Program-made: the position numbers and the translations under genes
Source: an uncultured Eubacteriales bacterium
Lineage (GTDB): Bacteria > Bacillota > Clostridia > Christensenellales > UMGS416
Direction: 5' to 3'
Assembly: GCA_900542005.1 (NCBI GenBank)
Contig: UQLW01000001.1
Location: 62,001 to 126,000 of the forward strand
Length of the DNA stretch: 64,000 nt
Shown: positions 33,656 to 42,959 of the stretch, in pieces
How the letters are laid out: the number at the start of each line of letters is the position of its first letter
Numbering within the stretch: the first letter of the stretch is position 1
The notes under the pieces: generated by a model
Seen by the model: the letters and a program-made list of their open reading frames with translations, nothing else
What the model was told of the DNA's origin: nothing
Databases searched by the model: none

Positions 33656-34512
33656 AGCGCCCGATCCCTCCCCAATAGATAGGTATAGCTATCCTCCAGC
33701 GTGGGAATGGCCGCGCCGTCGGCCTGCTCGTCCAAATAGCGCACCCGGTATCCCTGTGCCGTGGGCGCAAAGGATATAACCGTATGATCCTTTTCCAGCC
33801 GCCGGAAGGCCGCCTCCTCCATGACCTGCTCCTTCACATGGCCGCCGGCCTCCGCCTGGATGGCCAGCGTGGAGCCGCTTGTCACGATCCGTCCGTGGTT
33901 CATGATGGTCACCTGGTCGCAGAGGCTTTCCACATCATCCACAATATGGCTGGAAATGAGGATGATCCGCTGGCCGTCGGCATAATCCCGGATCAGCTTA
34001 CGAAGATGGATGCGCTCCGCCGGGTCCAGGCCCACCGAGGGCTCATCCAGGATCAATAGCGGCGGTTCGCCCAGCACGGCCTGTGCGATCCCCAGCCGCC
34101 GCAGCATACCGCCTGACAGCTGCCCTACCCGCCGGTTGGCGTATTCCGTCAGGTTCGCCCGCTCCAGCGCCAGCTCCACCTGCCCCTTCTCCTGTTTGGC
34201 CGGCACATCCTTCAAGAGCGCCACATCCCGCAGCGCTTCGGCTACCTTGAGGTATCTATACATGCTGAACTGCTGGGGCAGGTAGCCGACCTTCCCCTTA
34301 ATGCCGCGGGGATGGCTCCAGTTCAGCTCGCCCCATACGATTTCGCCCCTGTTGGCGTCCAGGATGGTGGCCAGAATACGCATCAGCGTCGTTTTGCCCG
34401 CTCCATTGGGTCCAAGAAGCCCCACAATCCCCGGGGCAAAGGCGGCGTCCACCTCGTTCAGCGCGTCCACCCGGCCAAACTGCTTGCATAAGCCCTTGAT
34501 GACAATATCCAT
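33652..34512 (-). CDS. ABC transporter ATP-binding protein
   Basis: 286 aa. Walker A GPNGAGKTT, Q-loop YLPQQFSMY, signature LSGGMLRRL, Walker B LLILDEPSVGLDP and H-loop ISSHIVDD are all intact. The C-terminal 70 residues match the drug/ABC-2-type ATPases (CcmA-like). Start at 34512 with AAGGAGG 6 bases upstream, located within the end of the permease gene (stop at 34514). Works with the two flanking membrane proteins. Confidence 0.93.
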   Translation of the reverse strand: MDIVIKGLCKQFGRVDALNEVDAAFAPGIVGLLGPNGAGKTTLMRILATILDANRGEIVWGELNWSHPRGIKGKVGYLPQQFSMYRYLKVAEALRDVALLKDVPAKQEKGQVELALERANLTEYANRRVGQLSGGMLRRLGIAQAVLGEPPLLILDEPSVGLDPAERIHLRKLIRDYADGQRIILISSHIVDDVESLCDQVTIMNHGRIVTSGSTLAIQAEAGGHVKEQVMEEAAFRRLEKDHTVISFAPTAQGYRVRYLDEQADGAAIPTLEDSYTYLLGRDRAL

Positions 34513-34513
34513 G

Positions 34514-36721
34514 CTACGCCTCCTTATTCTCATACAGCATCTGGATCACCTCGCTGATTGGGATCACTTCCCGCTCCAGCAGCCGCTGATACCAGGAGCG
34601 GAAGGTGTCTTCAAAGCTTTCCCCCGCACGCATGCGCTCCAGAATGGTGCGAATCTGCTGCTTTTCCGTCTTTGTCAGGCGATGTCTATCCTCTTCCGGG
34701 GTAGGGACGCCCATGTAGGTATCATAGACAGTGTCCAAATCGTAATTGATAAGATCACCGACTTTTAGGTCAAAGGTTTCATCATCCCACATTCTAGCTG
34801 TTAAACTATATTGATAAAACATTCCAAATAGGTAATGGCCGCTATGAGGACTATCCACCGGATATCCAGTACAGGGATTGACCAGATAACCAGCCACAAG
34901 ATCGGCGTTTACATTAGAAACAAAATCCTCCGGGCTTTCGGAACTCCGCCACAGCCACCAGGAAGTTATCGCGTACACATTCTGTTGTCGAATCTCCCAG
35001 CGACTGCCCCGGCTGTACAGTTCCTGGAAACCGACGTCCGAGGGATAGGGGATCTGAACAATAACGATTTCCTCAGGCGCTTCCGGCATGCGCAATACGC
35101 CCATCTTTTGGCTATGCTCGGCCAGGATCGGATAGGCCTCTGCTACGGTAGCGCCGCAATCCTGAGCCACGTCGAACACGTTGGCCGGCGCATAAACCGT
35201 AACCTCCCGCTCTTCGTCCTCATAGCACACCATGCCGCTGTAAAGGGACACGCCGTCACGGGAAAGGCCGCTGTAGCCGCCCTCGTCCGCCGTCAGATTC
35301 GTATACAGATAACCCGGCCCCCGATAGCGCAGCGTATAGGCAACCTCGTCCTCCCGCTGCCAATCCTCGATGAAGAAATCCTCAGAAAGGTAATAATCAT
35401 AAATATTGCGATACCTGGTATAGGTCTTTATGCCCGGCCATGGGATCCAGGGGAAGGAGGCGTTCAGCTGCACGGTGGTCTCATTGGCCGGATAGATGGG
35501 CAGGCTATAGCCGTGGTAAGCGAATTCCACGGTAATGGCGTCCCCAGCCGCCTTCTCCGCCGGGAAATCAACCATCAGGCCGTCGTGGCTGCGCTCAAAG
35601 GCAGCCGGCTGTCCATCCACCATCACCTCATCCACCTGAAAGTCGGAATATAAGGTAAATGACTGGCCGGCGGCTGCTTCCGTCATCTCGCCCTGGAGGG
35701 TGACCCGGCAGCGGATGCCCTGGGTGGAGCTGGCAAAGTCAATGTCCGTCTTCTGGAGCTTAATCCGCTTTTCCAGCGGGAAAGCGTCGGTCAGGCTCAC
35801 CGGTTCGCCGGGCCGGTACAGCGTCTGCTGATCCATGGCATATTCTTTAGCAAGGTCCGGAGCAGCAAAGCGTTCATAGAACACATGATACCGGGCGCAC
35901 ATGCCACCGGCAAAAACAACCGTCAATACGGCGGCGGCGGAAACCGCCAGGCCTTTTCTCCTCTCCCGTCTAAGGCCGGCCCGGCTCAGGCTCCCGCCTA
36001 CATAGGCGATCCCCGCCAGCGTCAACAGCCCCAACCGCGCCAGCCACCGGGGCAACTCCAGCGCCGGCCCGGTCAGGAAATTGCCCGGATACCGGAAGCT
36101 CTCAATGCCCATGTTGAAAAAGCCCTTCCAAAATCCGCTGTTGGGTATGCCCGCCGTCTCCAGCATGCTGTATATATCGCCGCCGATGCTGGCCGTCAGC
36201 AGCCAGACGGCCATAGCCGGAAGATAGACGATTTTCCCCTGGATCCATTGACTCAGCAGCAGGCCGGTCAGGCCCAAGATCCAGCAGGGCAGGCAGTACT
36301 GCAGCAGGATATCCCCGGTTAGCTGGAGCAGCCAAAGCCCTGGCGCACCCTGGATGACTGGCCCCGCCAAACAGCCCGCCAGCATCACAGCGCTTACCAG
36401 TATGGCCATGGCGCCCATCGCCAGCACCTGGCCCAGGGCCCATAGTAGCGGCCCCTGCCGTAGCGTCGGGATGACGGCCCGAAAGCCCATGCTATCCTGC
36501 TCCCGCTTGGTCTCAATGCCCATCATCAAGAAGGTCAGCGTCAGCATCATCTGGCCATAGGCCGCCATATGCAAAGCCATGTATTTGGTACCGGGCTCCT
36601 TATAGACAAAGTAGTAGCACCCCAGGCTGCCCGCCAGCCCAATAGCCAACAGCAGCATCCATTTGACGCTCCGGAAAAAGGATTTGAGCACGAGGCAGGA
36701 GATGCATAATAGCCTGCGCAT
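34514..36721 (-). CDS. ABC-2-type permease with large extracytoplasmic M1-peptidase-like domain
   Basis: 735 aa. N-terminal about six membrane segments (residues 1-240), a further one near 255-280, then an extracytoplasmic part of about 430 residues. That part resembles the M1 aminopeptidase-like domains fused to ABC-2 permeases in Firmicutes and Bacteroidetes. No HExxH zinc motif is present; the expected place appears to read ITSWWLW, so the domain is probably a binding rather than a catalytic one. Start at 36721 (AAGGGGG 8 bases upstream) rather than 36739, which has no SD. First gene of the ABC operon. Codons in 34730-34960 are markedly more A+T-rich than its flanks. Confidence 0.72.
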   Translation of the reverse strand: MRRLLCISCLVLKSFFRSVKWMLLLAIGLAGSLGCYYFVYKEPGTKYMALHMAAYGQMMLTLTFLMMGIETKREQDSMGFRAVIPTLRQGPLLWALGQVLAMGAMAILVSAVMLAGCLAGPVIQGAPGLWLLQLTGDILLQYCLPCWILGLTGLLLSQWIQGKIVYLPAMAVWLLTASIGGDIYSMLETAGIPNSGFWKGFFNMGIESFRYPGNFLTGPALELPRWLARLGLLTLAGIAYVGGSLSRAGLRRERRKGLAVSAAAVLTVVFAGGMCARYHVFYERFAAPDLAKEYAMDQQTLYRPGEPVSLTDAFPLEKRIKLQKTDIDFASSTQGIRCRVTLQGEMTEAAAGQSFTLYSDFQVDEVMVDGQPAAFERSHDGLMVDFPAEKAAGDAITVEFAYHGYSLPIYPANETTVQLNASFPWIPWPGIKTYTRYRNIYDYYLSEDFFIEDWQREDEVAYTLRYRGPGYLYTNLTADEGGYSGLSRDGVSLYSGMVCYEDEEREVTVYAPANVFDVAQDCGATVAEAYPILAEHSQKMGVLRMPEAPEEIVIVQIPYPSDVGFQELYSRGSRWEIRQQNVYAITSWWLWRSSESPEDFVSNVNADLVAGYLVNPCTGYPVDSPHSGHYLFGMFYQYSLTARMWDDETFDLKVGDLINYDLDTVYDTYMGVPTPEEDRHRLTKTEKQQIRTILERMRAGESFEDTFRSWYQRLLEREVIPISEVIQMLYENKEA

Positions 36722-37087
36722 TTGATACGCCCCCTTCATCTCAATTATTCTAATATTGTTTATGTATAAGTTAGGCGGAAAAATTTGAACATTTCATTTT
36801 TATCGAAGGAATTAATACTATGATATTATCTTTATCGTATCACTGTTTATCCAAAATAGTATGGATGCTTTTTACATTTTTCATATATCCTTCTTCTACA
36901 CAAGTACCCCGGCATTCAGGGAATGCCGGGGTACTCATAGACAGCCTACTGGTTCTTATTGTATCTGCTCATAGCCGCGGTGCGGCTCGTTTCAGTTTAC
37001 CGACACGTTAACTCGCTCCCCATCGGGGTAAGCAGCCCATCGCTGTAGGCTCAGCCGCTCCACAGGCAATATGATCCGCTTTCGCTT
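36722..37087. other. A+T-rich intergenic island with a strong hairpin
   Basis: 366 bases, much more A+T-rich than the rest in 36740-36900. It holds the promoter area of the ABC operon (minus strand) and a perfect 14-bp inverted repeat, GTACCCCGGCATTC at 36904-36917 against 36921-36934, without a U-run on either side. A 63-codon frame at 36820-37011 crosses that hairpin and has no family resemblance; it is not called. Past 36960 the sequence returns to high G+C with no gene visible. Confidence 0.6.
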
Positions 37088-38389
37088 CTATAGCGACTTC
37101 TTCACCTGCCGTTGCAATTTGATCCCTACCGCCCAGGCCAGCACCAGCCCATGAAAGCCAATCAGCCCCTCAAAGGGCAGCTGCACCGCCAAGGACATGC
37201 CGAAAGAAAACCCGCCGGGATGCAGCGCCAGGCCATAGCTGGCCAGCAGGATGACAAGCTCTGCCAGGGTTAATCCCAGCGGGAGCAGCAGCAGGCGCCT
37301 GTAGGGCAGGGGCCTAGCGTGCAGCAGGGCGCAGGCTGTCCATATGGCGCAGGCCAGCCCCATCGTCTGCCCCAGCAGGCTGACGCCCACCCAGCCAAGG
37401 CAGGGCAGCACCTGGTATTCCCCCGCATAGATCGCCTCCTGCAGCGGGAACATGCAGGCCGAATGGGCCAATGCGGCGGCCACTGCCACCAGGGCCGCCG
37501 GCCAGCAGCGCCAAAAATCCCGCTGCGAAAGCGGCCGGCCCAGCCGCCGCGCAGCGCAAAGGGCGGCAAAGAGCCACAGGGCGGCCGCCTGCACCACGTC
37601 GCCCATAAGATCCAAAGGCATCAGGGCCCAGTCCCGGGCCGACCCGTAATCTGCCACCGCCTCCAGCATCCGCAGGGCAAAGCCATACCGGGTAAAAAAC
37701 CACACCGCCGGCGCCCACAGCAGGGCGAGCAGGCCCGGCCAGCGGCCCGATATCTCCGCCTGAGAAAGCGGCGGCAGGCAGGCCGCCATATCCGCCAGCA
37801 GCAGCGCAGGGCCCGCCAGGGCCAGGCCATCCAGCACAAGCGCCGCCAGGCATGCGTCCGACAGACCCAGCGCGTCAGCCGCCACCCGCAGCCCCCAAAG
37901 CGCCAGCGCCCAGATAAGCGCGCCAAGCGCCGCCCGCGCCCAGCACCGGCCCGGAACCCGTCCGCCCCTGAGCCGGTACCACAGCGCCGCTGCCAGCAGG
38001 GCCGGCAGCCAGCCGGCCAGCGAGAACGCCGTCCAGATCAGCTGGCCATGGGGATAGACCGCCTCCAACCAGGGCTCTCCGGCCCATAGCTCCGCCGCCA
38101 GCGGCATCAGGCTGCCCAGCGCCGCGATGCACTGGATTGTGACCAGCCAGGTCAGCGCCAGGGGCGTCAGCCTGCGCAGGCTCTTCCCCTTCTCCAGCAG
38201 CCCCGGATCCAGCGCCCGCGCCCACAGCGCGGCCGCCAGATAGCAGCGGACCAACGCCCAAAGCAGCGCCAGGACGCCGTCCACCACCATCGCCCCCTCA
38301 TAGCTGCCGCCCCACTGGGGGCCCGTCAGGCAAAGGGCGCCGAAGAATCCTGCCGCCAGCGGCAACCTTTTCTTTAGCCAAATCCTCAT
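37088..38389 (-). CDS. Polytopic membrane protein of unknown function
   Basis: 433 aa, about ten to twelve hydrophobic segments, Ala/Leu/Trp-rich, short loops. No transporter motif recognised. Starts with a basic RIWLKKRLP and ends VGIKLQRQVKKSL, as expected for cytoplasmic termini. Overlaps the GH42 gene by 4 bases (38386-38389), so it belongs to the beta-galactosidase operon. It could be a sugar permease or a membrane sensor; the sequence alone does not tell. Confidence 0.65.
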   Translation of the reverse strand: MRIWLKKRLPLAAGFFGALCLTGPQWGGSYEGAMVVDGVLALLWALVRCYLAAALWARALDPGLLEKGKSLRRLTPLALTWLVTIQCIAALGSLMPLAAELWAGEPWLEAVYPHGQLIWTAFSLAGWLPALLAAALWYRLRGGRVPGRCWARAALGALIWALALWGLRVAADALGLSDACLAALVLDGLALAGPALLLADMAACLPPLSQAEISGRWPGLLALLWAPAVWFFTRYGFALRMLEAVADYGSARDWALMPLDLMGDVVQAAALWLFAALCAARRLGRPLSQRDFWRCWPAALVAVAAALAHSACMFPLQEAIYAGEYQVLPCLGWVGVSLLGQTMGLACAIWTACALLHARPLPYRRLLLLPLGLTLAELVILLASYGLALHPGGFSFGMSLAVQLPFEGLIGFHGLVLAWAVGIKLQRQVKKSL

Positions 38390-40419
38390 GGGCGCGACTC
38401 CAGGATCATCACGCCCCGTCCCGGCAGCTCCACCGTGCCCGACAGGGCGCGCCCGGAGACAAGGTCCAGCCCGCCTGCGCCCACATCCAAAGAGGCGGGA
38501 CGGCCAAAATGGTTCAGATAGAACCGGTAAGTGATCCCGTCGGCCTCCCGTACCGTGGCCTCGCAGCCCAGCGGCAGCCGCTCAGCCGCCCGGGGGATGC
38601 GCAGCTCCTCGGCCAGGTCCCGGTAAAAGTCATCCAGGAAATCCTGCCCGGTCCGGGCGGCTATGAAATAGGCTTTGCCTTGTCCGTATGGGTTCACCGT
38701 CACCGCCGGCTCTCCGGCATAGAAATCCTCCTCATAAGCGCCCAGCACCCGGGCGCCCTCGGCATGGATCCGTTCGGCCATCTCCCGCACGGCATACCGC
38801 CTGCCCCGGTAGGTAATCGCATTGCCCTGTCCCGGGTAATAGGCGTCCATCTCCTCCGCCCAAATCCCCATCGTTTCCCGCAGCGGCCCGGGGAAGCCGT
38901 TCTGGAAGCACAGGTCATGCTCTTCGACCCAGCCGGTCATATAGGTGGCCGCCAGCGCGCCGCCCTTACGGACATATTCCGCCAGGTGCGCGCCGAAATC
39001 GCCCCGAATCATGTACAGCATAGGCGCCACCACCAGGCTGTAGCCCTCCAGGGGGCAGGTAGAGTCGATGATGTCCACATTGATCCCCTGATGGAAAAAG
39101 GCCCGGTAATGCTCCACTACGGTGCGTTCATAGTTCTTTTCCTTCATCACGCCCTGCATCTCGTCCAGCGCCCAGCGGTTTTCCCAGTCATAGACCAGGG
39201 CTACCCGGCTGGGGACGCCGGTGCCGGCGATGCCATCCAGCTTTTCCAGCAGCCGGCCGGTTTGGGCGACCTCCTGGAACACCCGGGTCTTGTCGGTGGC
39301 ATAATGATCCACCACCGCGCCGTGGAATTTCTCATAGCCGCCGCGCCCCTTGCGGAACTGGAAATATTGCACCGAATCTGAGCCATGGGCCACAGCCTGC
39401 AGGCTGGTCAGCTGATGAACGCCCGGACGGCGCAGCTTGGCCACCGGCTGCCAGTTGGTAGCCGAGGGGGAGGATTCCATCAGAAGGAAGGGCCGCCCGC
39501 CGCCCAGCCCCCGGTGCAGGTCATGGCGGAAGGCCGTATCAGCAGCCACCCAATCGTCGCCCTCGTCATCGCGCCACAGGGGATAGTTGTCCCAGGAGAC
39601 CACATCCAGGTCGCGGGCCAGCTCAAAATAGTTAATCCCCGGATAGGTGCTCATCAGGTTATGGGTGATGGGGATATCCGGCGTATACCGGCGCAGGGGC
39701 TCCGCCTCCAGCCGCACATAATCCCGATATTGCTGGGTGGTAAAGCGCATCCAGTCCAGCTTCAGGGCGTGCAGCACGCCGTCGCCGCGGCTGGAGGGGG
39801 ACTCCACCTGATCAAAATCGGTATACCCATGGCTCCAGAATCCGGACCAGTAGGCTTCGTTCAGCGCCTGGAGCGTGCCATATTTCGCCCTGATATAGTC
39901 CCGGAAGGCCGCCTGGCACAGCGGGCAGTGGCATTCCCCGCTGTATTCATTGGATATGTGCCACATTTTCAGGGCCGGATGGCCGGCATAGCGTTGGGCT
40001 AAGCGCCCGTTTATCTCCTGTACCTTGGCCCGGTACACGGGCGAGGTCAGGCAGTGGTTCTCCCGGCCGCCATAGAGCTCCCGCACCCGGTCCTCCGATA
40101 CCCGCAGGATCTCCGGGTATTTCTGCGCCATCCAGCGGGGCTTGGCCCCTGAGGGCGTAGCCAGGATGGCCGCCATATGGTTTTGGGCCAGCATGTCCAT
40201 CACCTCGTCCAGCCATTCAAAGGTATAGACGCCCTCCTCCGGTTCCAGCGCCGTCCAGCTGAAGATGCCCACGGTCAGCGAATTCATATGGGCCTCCCGG
40301 GCCAGGCGCATATCTTCCTTCCAGATTTTATCCTTATCCTTCATCCATTGGTCCGGGTTGTAATCGCCCCCGTGGATCATATGGGCAATGCCCGGCAGGG
40401 CCGGTGGGAAACGCTTCAT
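38386..40419 (-). CDS. Beta-galactosidase, glycoside hydrolase family 42
   Basis: 677 aa, the usual GH42 length. Domains in order: catalytic TIM barrel, trimerisation Rossmann-like domain, short C-terminal beta domain. Acid/base Glu158 in HISNEYSG and nucleophile Glu315 in FLLMESSPS. Cysteines in ECHCPLCQAAF fit the structural zinc site. No signal peptide, so it hydrolyses imported beta-galactosides in the cytoplasm. AGGAGG 8 bases before the ATG. Third gene of a four-gene minus-strand operon with two unknown Cys-cluster proteins upstream and a membrane protein downstream. Confidence 0.95.
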   Translation of the reverse strand: MKRFPPALPGIAHMIHGGDYNPDQWMKDKDKIWKEDMRLAREAHMNSLTVGIFSWTALEPEEGVYTFEWLDEVMDMLAQNHMAAILATPSGAKPRWMAQKYPEILRVSEDRVRELYGGRENHCLTSPVYRAKVQEINGRLAQRYAGHPALKMWHISNEYSGECHCPLCQAAFRDYIRAKYGTLQALNEAYWSGFWSHGYTDFDQVESPSSRGDGVLHALKLDWMRFTTQQYRDYVRLEAEPLRRYTPDIPITHNLMSTYPGINYFELARDLDVVSWDNYPLWRDDEGDDWVAADTAFRHDLHRGLGGGRPFLLMESSPSATNWQPVAKLRRPGVHQLTSLQAVAHGSDSVQYFQFRKGRGGYEKFHGAVVDHYATDKTRVFQEVAQTGRLLEKLDGIAGTGVPSRVALVYDWENRWALDEMQGVMKEKNYERTVVEHYRAFFHQGINVDIIDSTCPLEGYSLVVAPMLYMIRGDFGAHLAEYVRKGGALAATYMTGWVEEHDLCFQNGFPGPLRETMGIWAEEMDAYYPGQGNAITYRGRRYAVREMAERIHAEGARVLGAYEEDFYAGEPAVTVNPYGQGKAYFIAARTGQDFLDDFYRDLAEELRIPRAAERLPLGCEATVREADGITYRFYLNHFGRPASLDVGAGGLDLVSGRALSGTVELPGRGVMILESRP

Positions 40420-40438
40420 GGCAAATACCTCCTATCCG

Positions 40439-41569
40439 TTATTCCGTCTTGGCTGCCGCGCTTTCCAGGGCGCCGATGATATCCCGCACGCACCGGAGCA
40501 CAGCCTCGTCGTTTTCCTTGAGCTGCCGGAGGATCACCTCCAGCATATCGCCGTAATAATGGGATTTCCAGTCATCCCAGCGGATGCATTCCGAAAGCCC
40601 GATCAAGGACCAGGCCAGATCGTGGGTATACCCATAGCGCCAGCTTATCGTGCGAAGCGCCTCTTCCAGCGATGCCTGGCCCAGCAGGGCCATATCGCCC
40701 ATACCGTCAAAGGCATGGGCAAAGGGGCCGCCGTCCAGATAGCCCCGGAATACCTCCGCAAAATTATGGCAGTTAAAGGTATACCACATGGTTTCCGCCA
40801 GCCGCGCCATGCGTCCCTGCCTGCCCGCGGGGCCGTCCTGGCCCAGGCTGTCCTCGCCATAGGTGCCCATCTTCTGCCTATACCCGTCCCACAGGCCCGC
40901 TTTCTCGTTTTCCTCCATCACGCGCTCGATCCTTTTCAGGCCGTCCAGGAGCCCGTACCGGGGCGTGCGCCTCCCATCCACGATGTAGGCGGCTTCGAGC
41001 TCCTCCTTCCGCGGCGGGCGTTCCGGCCACGCCTGGGCAGCCCTGAAGTCCGGCATAAGATACCCGTCATCGCCATAGCCAATCAGGACGCAGAAGGGTA
41101 CGCCGTGCCCCCGGAGCTTTACGATCACCGGCCGGCCCGCGTCGATGGATCCGGCAACCGCCCGATGCATATCGCAGGGCGCTGTAACGGTATGGTAATC
41201 ATATCCCGCTAGGCCGAACAAAAAATCGATGTTTTCCGCCCCGCCCCCATCATAAAGGGCCTGCGCTTCTCCACAAGAGCCGTTGATCCTGCAGTCCGCC
41301 TCCGTCCTCACCCCGTCATAACGCAGCCGCAGGGCGCTGCGCCCGCATAGGGTGTCAAAGAGGAAGAAATAGCGCTCCTGCAGGGCCTGGGGCTTATGGG
41401 CGCAGTTGCCGCAGCTGTTGCACTGTCCATGGAGCCACTGATTGCAGAGGGCGGCGGGGCCCTTTGGGGGCGCGATCTTTTCCAAATACATATAGACCGA
41501 GGCGAAGCAGTTCACAAAGGTCGTGGAAGCAAACCCGGAAAAGGGGACGGTGAAGTCCAGTTTCTTCAT
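40439..41569 (-). CDS. C39-peptidase-like (BtrH-like) protein with a Cys cluster
   Basis: 376 aa. A papain-like pattern is suggested by FVNCFASVYMYLE (possible catalytic Cys near residue 19) and GRPVIVKLRGHGVPFCVLIGYGDDGYLMPDF (possible His and Asp), as in C39 peptidases or BtrH-type acyltransferases. Between them is a cluster CNQWLHGQCNSCGNCAHKP that could bind metal. The C-terminal half is helical, with no membrane segments. Start at 41569 with AAGGAG 6 bases upstream. Lies 20 bases from both neighbours in the operon. The family call rests on weak similarity. Confidence 0.5.
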   Translation of the reverse strand: MKKLDFTVPFSGFASTTFVNCFASVYMYLEKIAPPKGPAALCNQWLHGQCNSCGNCAHKPQALQERYFFLFDTLCGRSALRLRYDGVRTEADCRINGSCGEAQALYDGGGAENIDFLFGLAGYDYHTVTAPCDMHRAVAGSIDAGRPVIVKLRGHGVPFCVLIGYGDDGYLMPDFRAAQAWPERPPRKEELEAAYIVDGRRTPRYGLLDGLKRIERVMEENEKAGLWDGYRQKMGTYGEDSLGQDGPAGRQGRMARLAETMWYTFNCHNFAEVFRGYLDGGPFAHAFDGMGDMALLGQASLEEALRTISWRYGYTHDLAWSLIGLSECIRWDDWKSHYYGDMLEVILRQLKENDEAVLRCVRDIIGALESAAAKTE

Positions 41570-41588
41570 GGTTTTCTCCTTCTGGCGC

Positions 41589-42728
41589 TCATCTTGGCGC
41601 CGTTTTGACCGGGCCGGATCCATTGTTTGCCTGCCCGCCCAGCGTCCTGTCTGCAAAGCGCAGCAGGCCGATGATATGCCCAACCCGCTCCTGATCCAGG
41701 CTGTGGCAGAAGAACTGGAAGCCGCACATCATCGGGCAGATCGGGTACCTTTTCCCTCCGTGCTCCACTGGGATAGCGGCCTTGGGCCGGCGGCCTGTTT
41801 GATCGGTCTGCACGCAGTAGCCGCAGCCGTCGCACTTTTTTGCCGTGGCGCATACATAGCTCCTGGTCGGTTCATCCATGCTGCCCGCCGCAGCCAGCAG
41901 CGCCTTGAAGCGGGGGATCCGCAGGCCCAGGTAAAAGGGGGTCTGCAAAGAATACCGGTATTCCAGGCTGATGCCGCCATGCTCCCGCTCCGCCCAGTTG
42001 TCCTTCAGCGGCGTGTCCTTTTTGCCATAGTTTTTGGTATAGTCGAGCGTCACGCGGTCATCGCGGAAGCATTGCCTCTGGTACCCCTCCGCCTCCAGGA
42101 AGCCGACAAGCCGGTCGAAGGCCGCCGGCTCCCCGCTGATCTGCCGGAATACGGCCGTCATGGGACGCGCCCGCCCGTTCAGGATGCACCGGGAAAAGGT
42201 CAGGGGGCTTTTGCCGTCCCGCCGCGCCGATTCCTGCGCCAGATACGCCATAGCCGGCAGCATATCCGGAAAATCCGGCGCGGCAAACAGCGTCCCTTCC
42301 GGCGCAGGGCGGCCAACCAGCCCCAGGCCCTCCAGCAGCGCCTGCTTGCGCCGGGTCAGCGTAAACTGCCCGGCCGGAAGCCGTATCCCCTCCGGCGTCA
42401 GCTCTCCCTCCAGCGCAATATCCCGGATCATCCGGAAGGCGTCGTCCAGCTTGCCCAGGGCCGCCCGCATCCATACCGCCGTCTGCTGCCGCCCTTCGTT
42501 CCACCAGGCGTGGGTGTAGCAGTCGTCAGGCCTGAGCTTGAGGCCCAGCAGCTCCGGATTACGGCAGATCCTTTCGTACACCTGCCGGATAAAGCCGTAT
42601 AGCTGGCGCTGGGCGGCTTCATCCGCCGGAGCCTCCGGCGCGGGCCCAAAGCCGGGCATGGTCGCCAGGCATGCGTCCGCCATCCGTTGGGTCAGCGTTT
42701 CAAAGGCGCCTCGGGGTTTTTCATACAT
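41589..42728 (-). CDS. Unknown protein with C-terminal cysteine cluster
   Basis: 379 aa, not recognised. Residues 1-150 are mostly helical, 150-290 mixed, and the last 90 contain a dense cluster CATAKKCDGCGYCVQTD...CPMMCGFQFFCHSL (eight or more Cys and a His), which looks like an Fe-S or zinc site but does not match a standard ferredoxin. SD AAGGAGG 10 bases before the ATG. First gene of the operon that continues into the C39-like gene (20-base gap), GH42 and a membrane protein. A palindrome lies 20 bases upstream. Confidence 0.6.
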   Translation of the reverse strand: MYEKPRGAFETLTQRMADACLATMPGFGPAPEAPADEAAQRQLYGFIRQVYERICRNPELLGLKLRPDDCYTHAWWNEGRQQTAVWMRAALGKLDDAFRMIRDIALEGELTPEGIRLPAGQFTLTRRKQALLEGLGLVGRPAPEGTLFAAPDFPDMLPAMAYLAQESARRDGKSPLTFSRCILNGRARPMTAVFRQISGEPAAFDRLVGFLEAEGYQRQCFRDDRVTLDYTKNYGKKDTPLKDNWAEREHGGISLEYRYSLQTPFYLGLRIPRFKALLAAAGSMDEPTRSYVCATAKKCDGCGYCVQTDQTGRRPKAAIPVEHGGKRYPICPMMCGFQFFCHSLDQERVGHIIGLLRFADRTLGGQANNGSGPVKTAPR

Positions 42729-42747
42729 TGCGTGCTCCTCCTTAGAT

Positions 42748-42761
42748 TGGTAGCTCTACCA
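42748..42761 (-). promoter_or_regulatory. Palindrome upstream of the Cys-cluster/GH42 operon
   Basis: TGGTAG-CT-CTACCA, 20 bases before the first ATG of the operon. Resembles short GntR-type operators, but no regulator is adjacent. The rest of 42762-42959 has no gene or clear signal. Confidence 0.35.
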
Positions 42762-42959
42762 TACCATGCCAACTGGACAACAGCGCGTCATATTCCTGAG
42801 GCTATACCAGCGAAACTGCCGCCTTTAATCCTTCCATACCCATCATACCATGGCCGCGGCGGGAGTTGAAGCGCAGGGGGCCATCCTTTACATTTATTTG
42901 TTTTTCTCCGCTGCTGTGCGCAAGTCAGGCGGCTAAATGCGGCGATGGCGCCCTTGGCC

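Noticed and set aside
36820..37011. 63-codon plus-strand frame in the A+T-rich island
   Set aside because: It crosses a perfect 14-bp hairpin, has no domain, and only a distant GAAGGA as SD; kept as a note in the intergenic feature.
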